Below are positions 20,640-32,500 of a stretch of DNA of 64,000 bases, piece after piece. The first letter of the stretch is position 1. Every line of letters starts with the position of its first letter. Under the pieces are notes generated by a model. It searched no databases. It saw only the letters and a program-made list of their open reading frames with translations, and was not told the DNA's origin. Origin of the DNA: Pectinophora gossypiella (taxonomy: Eukaryota > Arthropoda > Insecta > Lepidoptera > Gelechiidae); assembly GCF_024362695.1 (NCBI RefSeq), contig NC_065404.1, forward strand, positions 8,658,604 through 8,722,603, read 5' to 3'. A program made the position numbers and the translations under genes.

Positions 20640-20946
20640 TCTTCTTCTTCTGTGGATTACTAACCTCATCAATCCTGCTGTCAGTGTTACTATTGAGCCG
20701 CCAAAGGCCCCTGACATGGCTCATGTAACGACTTCTTACTTACATCAGTAAGTAGTGACCGGTACCAAAGGCTTAACGTGCCTTCCAAAGCACAGATTAC
20801 CTTACTTTCGGACAATCAGGTGATCAGCCGGATGTAATGTCCTGACCAAACTAGGGATCACAAAGTAATTTTTGTGATGTCCCGACCGGGAATCGAACCC
20901 AGGACCTCCGGATCGTGAGCCTAACGCTCAACCACTAGACCACACA
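20640..20946 (-). mobile_element. tRNA-headed SINE, copy 1
   Basis: On the minus strand the head reads 'TGTGGTCTAGTGGTTGAGCG' (A box) and 'GGTTCGATTCC' (B box), the internal RNA polymerase III promoter of a tRNA-derived SINE. The body includes 'acctgattgtccgaaagtaagg' and 'acgttaagcctttgg'. Related copies are at 43463-43788 and 44196-44470. It is not a functional tRNA gene: the body runs on for about 230 bp and no clover-leaf with mature ends is evident. Confidence 0.88.
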
Positions 20947-22239
20947 TGTCGTTAATTAAGAAATGGTGCGATAACTTAAGTTGTTAAATTAAAAGAATGG
21001 TATTACGCAAAGACGTAGCAAATGAACGAGCAGGTTGGCCACCCGCGCTCTACCAATCCAAGTTAATGCTCCGAATTCAAATCTTCCGTATCGCATTAAT
21101 CCACGGAGGGGTGTTCTATAATAAATTCCGTATTATACGCACGACACGCGTATTAAAATAAACATATAAACATGTTACACCCTCACAAAGCACACCCGCA
21201 CGCTATTGTGGACTAGTATCATCATTATTTCTCTAGCATTATACCGTTTTTCACAGGGTCCGCTTACCTAACCTCGAGATTCATTTATTTATTTGTATCT
21301 AACAGTACAAATACATCTCCACTACAGGCGCATCGATCGATAGCATATCAATACACGCTATATAATATCAACAGTTCTAGCAATAGTCAGAAGCAATACT
21401 ATCAATAGTACTGTCAGAATTCTTTATAACGACATTATTGATCTAAATGAGCTATCTCTAATTTTCAAGGTCTAACAATAATGATAGGTTAGGTTTATGA
21501 CTCAGAAATAAAGTCAAATAAAAAACTCTTCAATAAAAAAATACTTTAAAAAAACCTATCCGAAACTTACGGATAATCCAGAATTATTTATCCAAAAAAA
21601 ATGATACGCATCAGATAGCGTATCTGAAATCGAAGCTTTAGCATGTAAAAATAACTTCGACATCTTCCACGAAACCTTCACTAACTTTAAAATATAAAAT
21701 TACGAATATTATATAAATTCACTTAATTTCCTATAATTTTACTTTATATAGTTTTTATAATTTTTTTTCTCTATCTTCTAGCTTTAAGTTACCTCAAACA
21801 CGTGTTCGTGTTGTTTTATTATTTGTTTAAAACTAATTTGAATGTTGTATATATATGCCTGTAATGGTATAACATACCTACGGTCATTGTCCGTTGAATT
21901 TTATTCATGTAATTTTTATGTATATACCGATTGTGTATCTTAAGTAAATAAATAAAAATAAAAAATAAAATTTCCGTAAATCCCCACTTTTCACTACCTA
22001 CATATAAAAAAACCTACTAACGAAGTCGCGGTCATAGCTAAGTTATAAAATGCGATTACCCAGCGGGTGTACCGTGCGTACTGAGATGGCGTTTTATTAT
22101 AATTATAACAATAGGCTGGTCCCAGAGGGCAGAGTCTCCGGGGCTTCAGGGCTCCATGATCGCAACAATCTGTACGAAACATTGCCTTCACACGGATTGT
22201 AAGTCACGTAGGTATTTTAATTCAGATATATCTTTCTTT
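20947..22239. other. No gene seen
   Basis: AT-rich. The A-rich stretch near 21945-21971 ('aagtaaataaataaaaataaaaaataaaa') could be a poly(A)-like LINE tail. The minus ORF 21994-22191 has no domain. Confidence 0.4.
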
Positions 22240-22325
22240 TGAAATGACTTATCGATTTGCCTCGGATGGCATTCACTACTATCTGACCGGACAAGTGGGG
22301 AGCACTGACGGCTCAAGACACCATT
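22240..22325 (+). repeat. Dispersed repeat 'CTTATTGTAGATTTGCCGC' family, fragment
   Basis: 'gacttatcgatttgcctcggatggcattcactactatctgaccggacaagtggggagcac' is a diverged head fragment of the family at 9481 and 52780. Confidence 0.65.
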
Positions 22326-22653
22326 TTATGGCAAATACATAGTTTTAGTAGACACCAAGACTACTACAGTTATAATTTAACTAACAATAAGGTAAGATGA
22401 AAAAGCTTTAAAATCCGAGTTTTGACACTGTTCCTTTTTGTCTATGTGATAACACCAGCTGGAGGTACTGTCAGTATAGCTCAACGTAAATTACATTATT
22501 GGAGATATACCTAAAATATTTTAATCAATCTCCATTTTTTCCAAGTTCACTTTTTTGAAATCTCTTTACTTACTTATGTACCAAGAGTAACCGTTTTGTA
22601 GATAATAATCAGATAAACAACAGCACCCTCCCCTCTGCAGCACCTATTGTTAC

Positions 22654-22977
22654 CTAACACGGAAAATATTCATTTAAATATTTACTTAACATGACTAATA
22701 TTTTAATCTTCCTCTTTGAATTATACATTTTCGAGCGAGACAATTTCAAGGGTTGCGTGGTGAAACGACATAACTCTGTCCCACGCGCCAATCCATATTT
22801 TTCCTTTGATCCTGTAAAAAGTGTCTGTAGAGTTGAAATTTGCTCGAGCAGGGTGCAGTATCCATTTAACAAGATATTCCTTTTGTTAATATTCGCACAC
22901 GCTTTATCAAATTCTCCGGCGGGGCGACAATAAGCCGCTGTAAGCACTCGCCCTGACATATGGATAAAAGCTTTCAT
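22654..22977 (-). other. Unassigned 107-codon ORF
   Basis: Begins ATG KAFIHMSGRVLTAAYCRPAG and ends EYFPC-stop. No signal peptide, domain or splice partner could be recognised. The composition is balanced and protein-like, not low-complexity, and it occurs once in the window. It could be a remnant of a repeat's coding part, a single exon, or chance. Flanks 22326-22653 and 22978-23134 show nothing further. Confidence 0.2.
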
Positions 22978-23134
22978 TTCACTCTTAGAAGTTTAGAGTG
23001 TGATGAAGTGTGTTGATGAGTGGATTCGTTGGTTTTAATTGTACTAACATCCATAGGAAATATAAAACAAAAATTGATACTGTATTGCACACACGTGATA
23101 ATCATAACAAGAAATACCTTAAACATACTTAATT

Positions 23135-23559
23135 AGGGACTTTCCAGGTTATATTCCCTAAAAAAGAATGTAGATGGCGTTGTACAGATTTAACTTTATT
23201 TTCTCATTGTTCGGGGACATAATTATTCAAAAATATAATGTAATACCACAGGCATATATATGTATAAAAAAATAATTGTTGCTTGGTAGCTAACCAAGCA
23301 CTTGAATCAGCTTTTATACAAAACAGCTGTATACAATTATGTTGCTACCTATATTGCTTCTCTTTATTTTGATCATAATAATGAGTGGAAAATGTATTGT
23401 GCCTGGGTGTAATAACAAGGGTCATCATTTATACCCAAACACAAAGATAAAAGATGCATATGACTGTTATCCATGAAATTAGAAAGTTAAACGAAAGCTA
23501 CATTGTGTACAGCGCCATTTATATTTTTTCTAGGGCGTTCCCTGACCTGCAAAGTCCCT
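23135..23559 (+). mobile_element. MITE carrying a THAP-domain start, copy 1
   Basis: Inverted ends: left 'agggactttccaggttat...ccctaaaaaagaatgtagatggcgttgtaca', right (reverse complement) 'agggactttgcaggtcaggg...ccctagaaaaaatataaatggcgctgtaca', about 50 bp. Inside, ATG 23380 opens MSGKCIVPGCNNKGHHLYPN, the first zinc-ligand half of a THAP DNA-binding domain (C-x4-C), which is soon lost to frame disruption. THAP domains sit at the N-terminus of P-element and related transposases, so this is probably an internal-deletion derivative of such a transposon. A diverged, broken copy lies at 49646-50150. Confidence 0.75.
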
Positions 23560-24185
23560 CAATGAAGTAGAACGCACAATAAACCATATCCAGCGGCAAT
23601 ATCTACCATCAAGTGATTATTTATTTTAAAAGTAATAATCAATATGCTTACGTTAGAGAGAGTTTATAACAACGAATCACCTAGATACAAATCGAATGTG
23701 TATTTTCAGACTTCTTACGTTCCAAAACAACTGAAATATGTAATCCGGTTAGTTGCTTGGAACACTCAGGGAACGGCTATTGTCGTCAAATTAAATCATA
23801 ATTCTATTGTGAAAACTGTTAACTGTCTCCGAGACGCCCTCCTCAAAAAAACTAACTCGCACGGGGTCGAGCCCTCCTCTGTTTAATAACATAATAGCAC
23901 AATTCCCCCGCCGCATGATTCAATTTGGATTTCCTCCAGCCTCCCTCGGTGCATGGAGCTGCCTAAAAAATGACAACTTCATTATATTGTTCGACGTCCC
24001 AAGGGCGAGTTGTTTGCCATAAGGATTATCATGATTAATTTCGTAAAATATTAATAGCTGTCACACCCGCGCGCGCCCTATTGAAATTTTAATACTAACA
24101 GTTTTTTACGCCCTTTTACGATCTATCACACTATCTATTTAATAAACACCTGTTGACTAAATCTTTTAGATTAAAACAATAATGC
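23560..24185. other. No gene recognised
   Basis: An 80-codon ORF (23644-23886, MLTLERVYNNES...) has protein-like composition but no recognised domain and no splice partner found. The rest is non-coding. Confidence 0.35.
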
Positions 24186-24612
24186 AAGTTAGGGATTATG
24201 TTATATAACTCTGGCCGCTATGGGCGATAAGCTGGTAGGGAGATACACCATACTAGGCGTGACAGCGAATTGTCGTCTTTGGCGTAACCTTCCCAATACC
24301 ACCCGTATCATCTATGTGAAGATTTGACAGGTCCGGATTTTTACAGAAGCGACTGCCTGTCTGACCTTCCTAACGGCGAAGGGAAAACCAGCCCAATATA
24401 GGTTAGGTCACATACACATACCTCCGAAATACATTTGTCGGGAATGTGGGTTTCCTCACGATATTTTCCTTCACCGCTGAGCATGTGATAGGTAATCTTT
24501 TATGATCCAAACATGAATTCGAAAATCAATGGTTTAAGCCTATGCTGGAATTTGAACCTGCGACCTCAAATTGATACTCGAGCGTTCTACCAACTGGGCT
24601 ACCACGGCTACC
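24186..24612 (-). mobile_element. tRNA-headed SINE, second family, long copy
   Basis: On the minus strand the head reads 'AGCCGTGGTAGCCCAGTTGG' (A box) and 'GGTTCAAATTCC' (B box). The body includes 'acattcccgacaaatgtatttcgg' and 'cctaacctatattgggctgg'. A body fragment recurs forward at 53985-54236 and a head fragment at 62790-62965. The internal pol III boxes mark it as tRNA-derived. Confidence 0.85.
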
Positions 24613-25458
24613 CAATATGGGTGTGAAGTGCAATCGAAAATATTGAAGGTGGATGCTGTCAATGTAACATTGCAAATATGAATAAACTAGAATGATGGAT
24701 GTTCCAAACACAGATAGAAGGATAAGACAGAAAGAGTGCAATTCACGACGTAAAAGTAGCGTTATATCGAGTCAGGTTGCCAGCGGACGACAACGACGCC
24801 TCCCAAGCCTTTATCTTGCGCGGAATAAAAACTTCATCTCACTCCCAGAGGAATTTAATTTGGAGTAATGGAAGTGTTATATTGACTTAACAGGCCAGAA
24901 GCTCCCCTAACGCGCAGTTACAGTTATTAAAATGGAGAAATGTATTATTAGCATTTCGTTCGCGTTACACTATTTACATTTTAATTTTATTTGTTCTGTG
25001 ATTCCATTAGTCACAGTGAAATTCATTAAGTACATTGAATAAACCCATCCATAAAAAGTCTTAGTGCGTCAGGGCGAATTCAATTGTACGGTTTCTTTAA
25101 TTACTAGCAATATTTCGCTGAATTTGGCAGAGAGCTTTGTATGGTTAACCTAACATTTTAAAAATCAAACTACTAGTATGTTGCGTACGACTTAATTTTA
25201 ATTTTAGCACATTATTGCATCAATTTATAATTGGAACTCGATTTATTTTCTTTCATGTCGGTACACTGGGGAATAAAATTGTCAAATTGTTGTAACAAGA
25301 AGTGTGACACGCACTTGCACCCAGAGTGTATCATTTATAGTCCTTTTGTCGCCGAAATTATATTTACAGAAGTGAGCAGACAATTTCACGCTCTCTTCCC
25401 TACACCCCATCGTGGACTCTAATCAATGAGCGACGAGACACAGTGGACATGTACTTAA
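24613..25458. other. No gene seen
   Basis: Non-coding flank of the DNA transposon. ORF 25231-25422 (MELDLFSFMSVHWGIK...) has four cysteines but no recognised pattern. Confidence 0.4.
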
Positions 25459-25470
25459 CCCAAGTAGCAA
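25459..25470. repeat. Left terminal inverted repeat of the DNA transposon
   Basis: CCCAAGTAGCAA; exact reverse complement at 29019-29030. Confidence 0.75.
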
Positions 25471-25943
25471 ACAAGAATTGTGATTAAGTCATATATGTCT
25501 AAACTTTAGCTAAAGTGAGATTTATTCAAATCAAATAGGACTAAATAGGACTTCATTAAATCATTTCTTTCTTTAATACTATATAGTTTTCAAAAAATCC
25601 TACTTTAGATAATATAGAATACACAAAACCAAGTTAAGTATTCTCAAAACTGTTTAGTCTTAAGTCAGCCTTAGTCTTAAGTCTAAAAGTGTTTTTTTAC
25701 TATACTCAGATTATTTGAAGGCTCACTTAACACTAAATTGATTTACTGAAGTATGAGTTTAGTCTTGTATAGTAAAAATTGATTCCCAAGATATACTTAA
25801 GGCAATTTTAATACTAAGCTTTGATTACTCTAGCTTTGGTTGCTCTTGAACAAGACTGTTTTATTCGTTTTTGACTAAAATAAGTAAAACATAAGAAAAG
25901 TCTATTAACTGGACGATAAAATCGAAATAGAAGCAAGCAGAAA

Positions 25944-27742
25944 ATGGACAAACTCCAAAAAATAAAAAGATCCGGTGGTTTTCGAAGGCGTCTATCCAAA
26001 TACCAAAAATTAACCTGTGTCAATGCACATTCTACTGCTTTTGTTAGCGATGCGATATCTTTTTCGATGCCATCAACATCAATATCAACAGGAAGTATCG
26101 TTCTAGAGGAAAAAGAAGAAGAAAATTTGGAAATCAAATCGATGTACAGTGATTCCGACTCTAATGAATCGATACCTGAAAATGATTTTAATTTTAAAGA
26201 CCAATTAAGAAATTGGTCTATTGATAACAATATACCCCACTCTGCAATCAATAGCCTTTTAGAGATAATAAATAAACACGATCCAGGTTTAGTGCCAAAA
26301 GACGCAAGAACACTCCTCAAAACACCAAAATCTATAGATATTAAGTCTTGTGGAAGTGGCGAGTACTGGAATCATGGATTTAAGACATATATTGTGGAAT
26401 ATTTCGGGAATTTGAGTAACGATATCAATTTACACATAAATGTAAATATCGATGGGCTACCCACATTCAAAAGTTCTAAAGTAGAGTTTTGGCCAATTCT
26501 ATGCAACATCCATGAAATGACCGCGGTTCCCGTAATAATCGTTGGCATTTACTGTGGAGTTGGAAAACCACAATGTAATGAATTTTTAAGACCTTTTGTA
26601 ACAGAAATGAAGGAAATTTTGCAGAACGGTATCAAAATTAACGACTATTTAATAACTATAAAATTGCGATCATTCATATGTGATTCACCAGCAAGAGCTT
26701 TCATAAAACGTAAGTATTTACTATTTTTTCTCTATTTCTTATTAAAGGTACATTTTCTATATACAGGGTGTTAGCGACATCGTAACGAACGCTTTGAGGG
26801 ATGATTCAGACCATGATTTTGAGTTGTTATAAAGTGGAATTTTTGGTTGCAAAAATATGGAACTGATTAAAAGGTCTAAAATTTTCTCGACTTTTCAGAC
26901 GGAAAATTCTACTTGATATTAACTCAGAATCATGAGCTGAATTATCCCCCTCAGTATTAGTTACGGTGTCTCTAACACGAATCATCCTCCTCGGTATTAA
27001 TTACGATTTCACTAACACCCTGAATATTGAATGGGTCTGACTGCATTGAGTAGCGAGAAGCTGCAGTAGTTTTAGGCGGATGAGACATTCGTTATGTAAA
27101 TATTTACGATTCAAAGTGTAACTATGTTACCTACTGAATAAAGATACTGAAGAAAGTGGAAGTCTTTGTGCCTGCCCATGGGACTGGAACTTCCTATCTA
27201 CTTAAAACACATAATACCGGGTTCTAGTTTCTATCTATTTATTTGCCTTTTATCAGGCATGACCTCAACCCTGACTCTACGGTTGCTGGAGTTGGTCATT
27301 CACCTTAAAACCGTTAACTGTACGTAAAAGTACAACTTCCTTAATAATTAATCCTTTTTATTTTATTATTTCAGATATAGCTAATTTCAACAGTCAAAAT
27401 GGATGTCCGAAGTGCACAGCTGTTGGAGAATACTCTTATGAATCTCATTGCAATGTATATCCTAGGCGTGAGTTTCCTGAAAGAACAGATGAAGGATTTC
27501 GTAACAAAATATACGAGGATCATCACAAAGGTGATACTATTTTAACGGAGTTGCCGATATTTTTGGTGGGATTAGAAACCATGCACACGCACGACGTTAA
27601 TAAATTGCAAAGGTTCCTTGTATATACAATATTCAACAGATACTTGTTAATTTTTACAAATAAAATAACATTATTTTCGTTGGCAGTTAGAAACGCGGTG
27701 ATCGTACCTAATTTGCGTCAGCGAACCATGTGCTACCTATGA
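25944..27742 (+). CDS. Transposase-like protein, two exons, probably C-terminally shortened
   Basis: Join(25944..26709, 27375..27742), 377 aa. Exon 1 ends AAAAC|GTAAGT and exon 2 follows TTATTTCAG. The phase-1 join gives ...SPARAFIKHIANFNSQ. The conserved stretches are LRNWSIDNNIPHSAINSLLE (about 89-108), PKDARTLLKTP, INVNIDGLPTFKSSKVEFWP, SPARAFIK and, after the intron, NGCPKCTAVGEYSYESHC then RTDEGFRNKIYEDHHKG. I know this series from transposase-like proteins repeated in many insect genomes. A tnp2/CACTA-type relation is likely but not proven here. Family members go on well past LP(I/A); here the frame turns into unrelated sequence after TILTELPI and stops at 27742, so the rest of the catalytic region is absent. 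The product is therefore probably inactive. A basic N-terminus (KIKRSGGFRRRLSKYQK) may bind DNA or act in nuclear import. Confidence 0.75.
26764..27022. mobile_element. Fold-back MITE, copy 3, in the transposase intron
   Basis: Ends 'cagggtgttagcgacatcgtaacg' and 'acgatttcactaacaccctg'. The middle shares 'gatgattcagaccatgatt' and 'ctacttgatattaactcagaatcatg' with the pair at 7205-7672. The right part has a repeated end motif ('ctaacacgaatcatcctcctcggtatt'), suggesting an internal duplication. It is inserted 54 bp past the 5' splice site. Confidence 0.8.
27035..27162 (+). repeat. CR1/Zenon-like LINE 3' end in the transposase intron
   Basis: 'gagaagctgcagtagttttaggcggatgagac' ... 'caaagtgtaactatgttacctactgaataaagata' matches 49975-50070 and, reversed, 53821-53968. 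Confidence 0.8.
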
Positions 27743-29018
27743 GAATGTAAGCGCGGTGGCTCGTTAGCAAATTGAGTTTATGTTTGTTAGTTCCATTTGT
27801 GATAAATATTAAACAAGTAAATCACATTCCTATCCAAGTAAGAACTCAGCATAACAATATTTTTTATCTTCCACGAGTCGAAAAAATTACCTCTTAACAA
27901 ACGTACTTTCCATAGTTTTTAAAAGCATGTTCGATTTTAATTGTTACTTGTTACATAAATGATTCTGGCACAAAATAAACAAACATGATTTTACGACATT
28001 ACTTCACTAAATCAAAATAGAGGATCACTTTAGATATAAGAGTTTTAAGTAGGAATTCACTAAATACTTTTTGTCTTAAGTTGGTATACTCCTAGACAAT
28101 TGAAGTAAACTTTATCTTAACTAGTACTTGATGAAGTGCAACTTGACTTTACTTTTCTAAACTGATTCTTACTAAATCATTTGTTTCTAAAGTCTTACTT
28201 CATTTAGAAAAATATTACTTAACGCCATTTTGCACGTACAGGAAGAAAACATGTAATTTTTTTTTGACAATATTATCTTCAAAAACTGAAGTAAATTAAT
28301 ATATATTTCTATTGTAGTAACAATTACTGCTTTCAGCTGTCACATATTAATATAAAATGAATTTCTCTGTACCATATGTGACCATTTTTTTTATTTGCTG
28401 AATAATCAATCCAAATTTTATTATTATTTTTCTGATATAATCAAGGCCCTTCTGTTTTTTACCACTTTCTATCGATTTTACACGAGAAACAATCATGCGT
28501 TTATAATTTCCTGTATGTGAAACGGCGGAATAACCTTTTGTAAAAATAACTTAACAAGTATTTTAGTCGCCATTTTCTTACAGACCGTCATTTCTTGTGT
28601 TAACGTAAATGTTCGCCATTATATTCTAAAATAAAGACGCGTGAAGTAAAAATCGTTTTAAGTATGACCTGAAGTTTTACTTCGTTAAGTTACAATTGAC
28701 TCAGTGCAATTCAATCCTATAGTCTTAACTAAGTATTGTAGATATCTTCAAGTGTACATTTTTGGTATTAAGTGATACTACAAGAATTCTAAGTTTAGAA
28801 TACGCAAGAACATTGTCTAAAGTAGGGTTTAAGTCTGACTTAGCGTTGTCTTAAGTCTGTCTTGTATAAGAGTTAAAGTATGTGCCCACTTTTACTAAAC
28901 TGTGTCTTCAAGATATCTTGAGGGATATCTTGGAGACATATAAGACTTATCCAAGACAAGGGCTTGATTTAGTCTATTTGCCTTCAAGATATCTACAATT
29001 CTCTTTTAAGACAATCGG

Positions 29019-29030
29019 TTGCTACTTGGG
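29019..29030. repeat. Right terminal inverted repeat of the DNA transposon
   Basis: TTGCTACTTGGG, exact inverse of 25459-25470. Confidence 0.75.
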
Positions 29031-29390
29031 AATAAGCTCCAAGATACTTAGTGGAAATGCAACGTTTTGCGTAGTCGTCATCAATTAAATACATTATAAA
29101 ACTCCTTACGTATGCATTATTTTTAGTACTTCAAAAGAGTCTAGTTGTTTAAAAAATCAAACCAAATATGTTTATATGTACAATTTATCAACCAGTCATT
29201 CAAATCAAAATATCTAAAAAATGTACCTATGATATCCCAAAAACCTGCAGTCCGTGATATGGTTTATACATAGTAAAATACACGAATGTGACGTTTCGGC
29301 AGGTCTTGTTTATTCTAGCGGTTCACCCTCCGACCAATAAAAGGGTGAGCGGACATATGAGCGTAAAAGATTGTCCACATGTTCTGAATA

Positions 29391-29500
29391 GGGCAGCGCG
29401 GTACTCGCTGGCAACCCGCGCGGTTCTCGTCCACAACCCGCGCAGTTGTCATCCGCAAACCGCGCGGTTCTCACCCACATCCCGCGCGGTTCTCGCCCGC
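29391..29500. repeat. 22-bp GC-rich minisatellite, five units
   Basis: Units at 29391, 29413, 29435, 29457 and 29479, consensus AACCCGCGCGGTTCTCGYCCRC. The first unit is the most diverged. No unique spacers between units, so this is a plain tandem repeat. The unit length (not a multiple of 3) changes frame each time, so the 106-codon ORF across it is not a repeat protein. Confidence 0.85.
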
Positions 29501-32500
29501 AACCTGTGCTCATCTGTTGGCGCAACGAGCTTGCGCCTGCCGTTCTCACGTGTCACGTTTCACGCTCGATACAGCCAAGTTCTCGAAGGTGTAGATAACT
29601 CTTTATAATTATTAGCATTAGTTATCAATCACTTTACTACGAACCGATTGTTTGCTAATCGATTCCATCCATCAGTATCTCGGAAGCTTCTCTTAATCGT
29701 AAAGTTTTAGAAGTTACACACCAAACAACATGTTTTACAAATAGATAAAATTTTAAAAATGATTCACCATTGTGCTTCGCTGCGGGTTTGGTCCCCGATC
29801 TTCCAGTACCTCATCTAATCTAACATCTTCTTGTACATTGTAGCACGTAAGCTATTACATAATATCTAGGTTTAAGTTTAAGAAAGTATGAGTTCGTGTG
29901 CATTTAAATTCCTCTGAGTAATACGTTATATTATGCAGTATGACATCGGCGTACATTGTGAACAATCATAGCGTCGTCAGAGTCATAGATACTTCCTGAA
30001 ATTGACAAGCAAATAAATTGTTGGATCAAAGCCATTGAGCGTTAACAGTAGCTTAGAGAATATCGCTAAGGGGCGGCGGGTAGTCCGTCATTTGACGGCA
30101 CAGGAAGCGAGGACAGCGATAGGAAGCGACGGAAGCGAAGCATGGCGCCGAGCGAACCTACATCCGCCTAAGGCGCCTTCACTTATCCCAGCGGGGGGCA
30201 CAGAAATTGCCCATCATTCCCCAATATTTTATTTCCGACCAATTTATCATTCGTCTCACAAATACCTACATACAAACAATTTTGACTCAAGATCATTACG
30301 TAAAATATCTATTTTGTTTTATAAATAAATCAAATACTAAATTTATACTTGTAGTTGTACTTTCATTATTGTTTTGTATACATTTACACGCGTACACAAC
30401 CACGGCCTGTGCGATAAGACGTCAGGAGACACGTTACAGCCACTTCTGATATTGATGCTGCTGTTGATGTCCAACTGTAAATAGGTAATGAGGAATTATA
30501 TTGCGAAAGGAAAATTCTATCATTAATATTGGTTAGTTTTATTTTAGTTGGTAGACTTCTAGTTACTCTGTCAAATTAGGTACTTATTGGCCCCGATTTC
30601 CACAGACACATCCCAATTTTATTTTAAATTATACCTCTCATTTTTTATCCGCCGAAAAGCAAAGGGACGCGTGAACGGATGATTGACAACTGTTAAGTTC
30701 AAAATGAATGACTAACCCGGACGAATAAAATATGCATCTCGTTCATATGCAACCCGTTTGACGTGTGCTGTCAACTTAATTTTGTCGGGATGGCTAATAT
30801 AAAATTTTGGAAGGAATTTTAAATTTCTGCCTTAAATTGACGTGACTTTTATTCCTGTCGATTACCTGTCTCTTTCTTTTTCAGCTGATAAGAAAATTAC
30901 AGGTATAACTTAAAATAAAATTAGATGGTGTGTACAGGAATCAGCACCAATATCGGTTTATTTTAATTTAAAAAAATATATTTAAACTTACTTAGGTAAG
31001 TACTTATTTTCCATTATTGGCTTATTTTTTGCATACGTGCTTTTCAAATACCAACAGTATAATAAAAAACAAAATGGTGGTGAGCCATAGTACAATTTGA
31101 AATGTAATCATAAGTGACTCGGGAACCACAAAATTGCCATAAAGGAAGTAGTTATCAATTTTCAAAATCAAATCGTCGGTTTCATCGCGTGCTCTGGAAA
31201 TTAATTTATATCCACTTGTTTATTTTTGGGGTTCAATACAACAAAAATATAAGCCATCTATTGTTTATACTAAATAGAGGTAGGTACCTACACAGTGAAC
31301 TTGCCTGTCCTCTTCTTGAAGAATATGAGTGTCGCGGAAGAATGTTTTAAAAGGAAGCATATGATTTTGGAATGTTAAGACTCTAATAACTGTGTTTTTC
31401 TATTTTACTGATTACCAGAAAATTTATTAAATAACTTTTACTGAAAATAAAAAACGTATCAGTCAGATATACCAGTCAAACCCATCAGTTAGTTTTTGGT
31501 TAGAACGCGTTTTCCCTACTTTAAGCTAGTTTTAACTAAGCGAAAACTAGAAATTCCGAAAAAAATATCTATACTTAGTAGGTTAGGCAACTTACCAAAT
31601 CCTTAGTTAAATTAGTATGCTCATAACAGCAAAGAGAGCTAAATTTTAGTTTTAACAGAGGCTTAAGTGAAGTAAAAATTAAAACGCCTATACTAAAAAC
31701 TGTATTTTGACTAACATTTTCATTTAAGTACTTACATAAAGTAAGTACATACAAAAACACATTACGACATACATACATACATTACAACACACAAGAGTAC
31801 ATTACGCTGTCCAATGCTGGGATTATTTTGTTCACACGAAATGTAGTATCGTTTTTTTTTTTAAATTCAATGTTGACTTTTCTAAGAAGGAGTCTCTGCA
31901 ATAACGTAACGTAATTAAGCAGTATCGGAGGAAGGAAAGTTTCTATTTTGTGAAGAACCCGCGGTGTGTGTGTGTAGCTCACGAGTGCCGTGAGGGCTGA
32001 GTGCGGACCTGTGTACTATAAACGACTTCTGTAATGAGTTCCGCTAACTGCCAGGGACATACGATAGGTAGCCAATTTCCAAACTATTTTAGTACGTTCC
32101 TTACGATAAGATCAACAACACCGAGGTAAGACTTCCCAACAATTTTGTAATTTTCTCAACAAACGTAAATGAACTTGAAGTTTATTGGTTTTAAGGGTTC
32201 GTGACTCTGCCAACGAATTTGTTTCGCCTTAAACTTAGATGAATAGGTATATATTTTTTTTATTTATTAGGTTCATTATTAAGTATAACAAGATTAGATA
32301 TTATCCTAATTGCGTAAAAAATATAGTTAAACGCCGCTTACACTAATCTTTTGACGTGTTGTGACGTAAAATAATATTTAAACTTGACATTTTTTTTAAC
32401 TTATAACATACCCCTACACATACCCTGCACATGTTTAATGTCGGTTATTTCATGGCAATCATTGTACAGCTTACAGATTCTTGGTAAATATTACGTAAAA

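Larger units (their letters stand above)
25459..29030 (+). mobile_element. DNA transposon with 12-bp inverted ends and spliced transposase
   Basis: Left end CCCAAGTAGCAA (25459-25470) and right end TTGCTACTTGGG (29019-29030) are perfect inverted repeats, each flanked by AA (a 2-bp duplication is possible but weak). Inside, both subterminal regions (about 25500-25830 and 28000-29010) are packed with variants of TTAAGTC/GACTTAA and AAGATATCTT, as in CACTA/CMC-type elements where transposase binds many subterminal sites. The centre holds a two-exon transposase-like gene (25944-27742). Total 3572 bp. Superfamily assignment is inference; the end-to-gene association is seen directly. Confidence 0.75.

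Noticed and set aside
20870..20946. tRNA-like sequence with A and B boxes
   Set aside because: It is the head of a SINE with a long shared body repeated at 43463 and 44196, not a mature tRNA gene. The same applies to 24540-24612 and 62900-62950.
25944..27742. Single-copy host gene with two exons
   Set aside because: Inverted terminal repeats and repeat-rich subterminal flanks enclose it, and the protein resembles transposases repeated in insects. Domestication is still possible if copies prove absent elsewhere.
29391..29500. CRISPR-like array
   Set aside because: Units abut without spacers and the context is an animal genome; it is a minisatellite.
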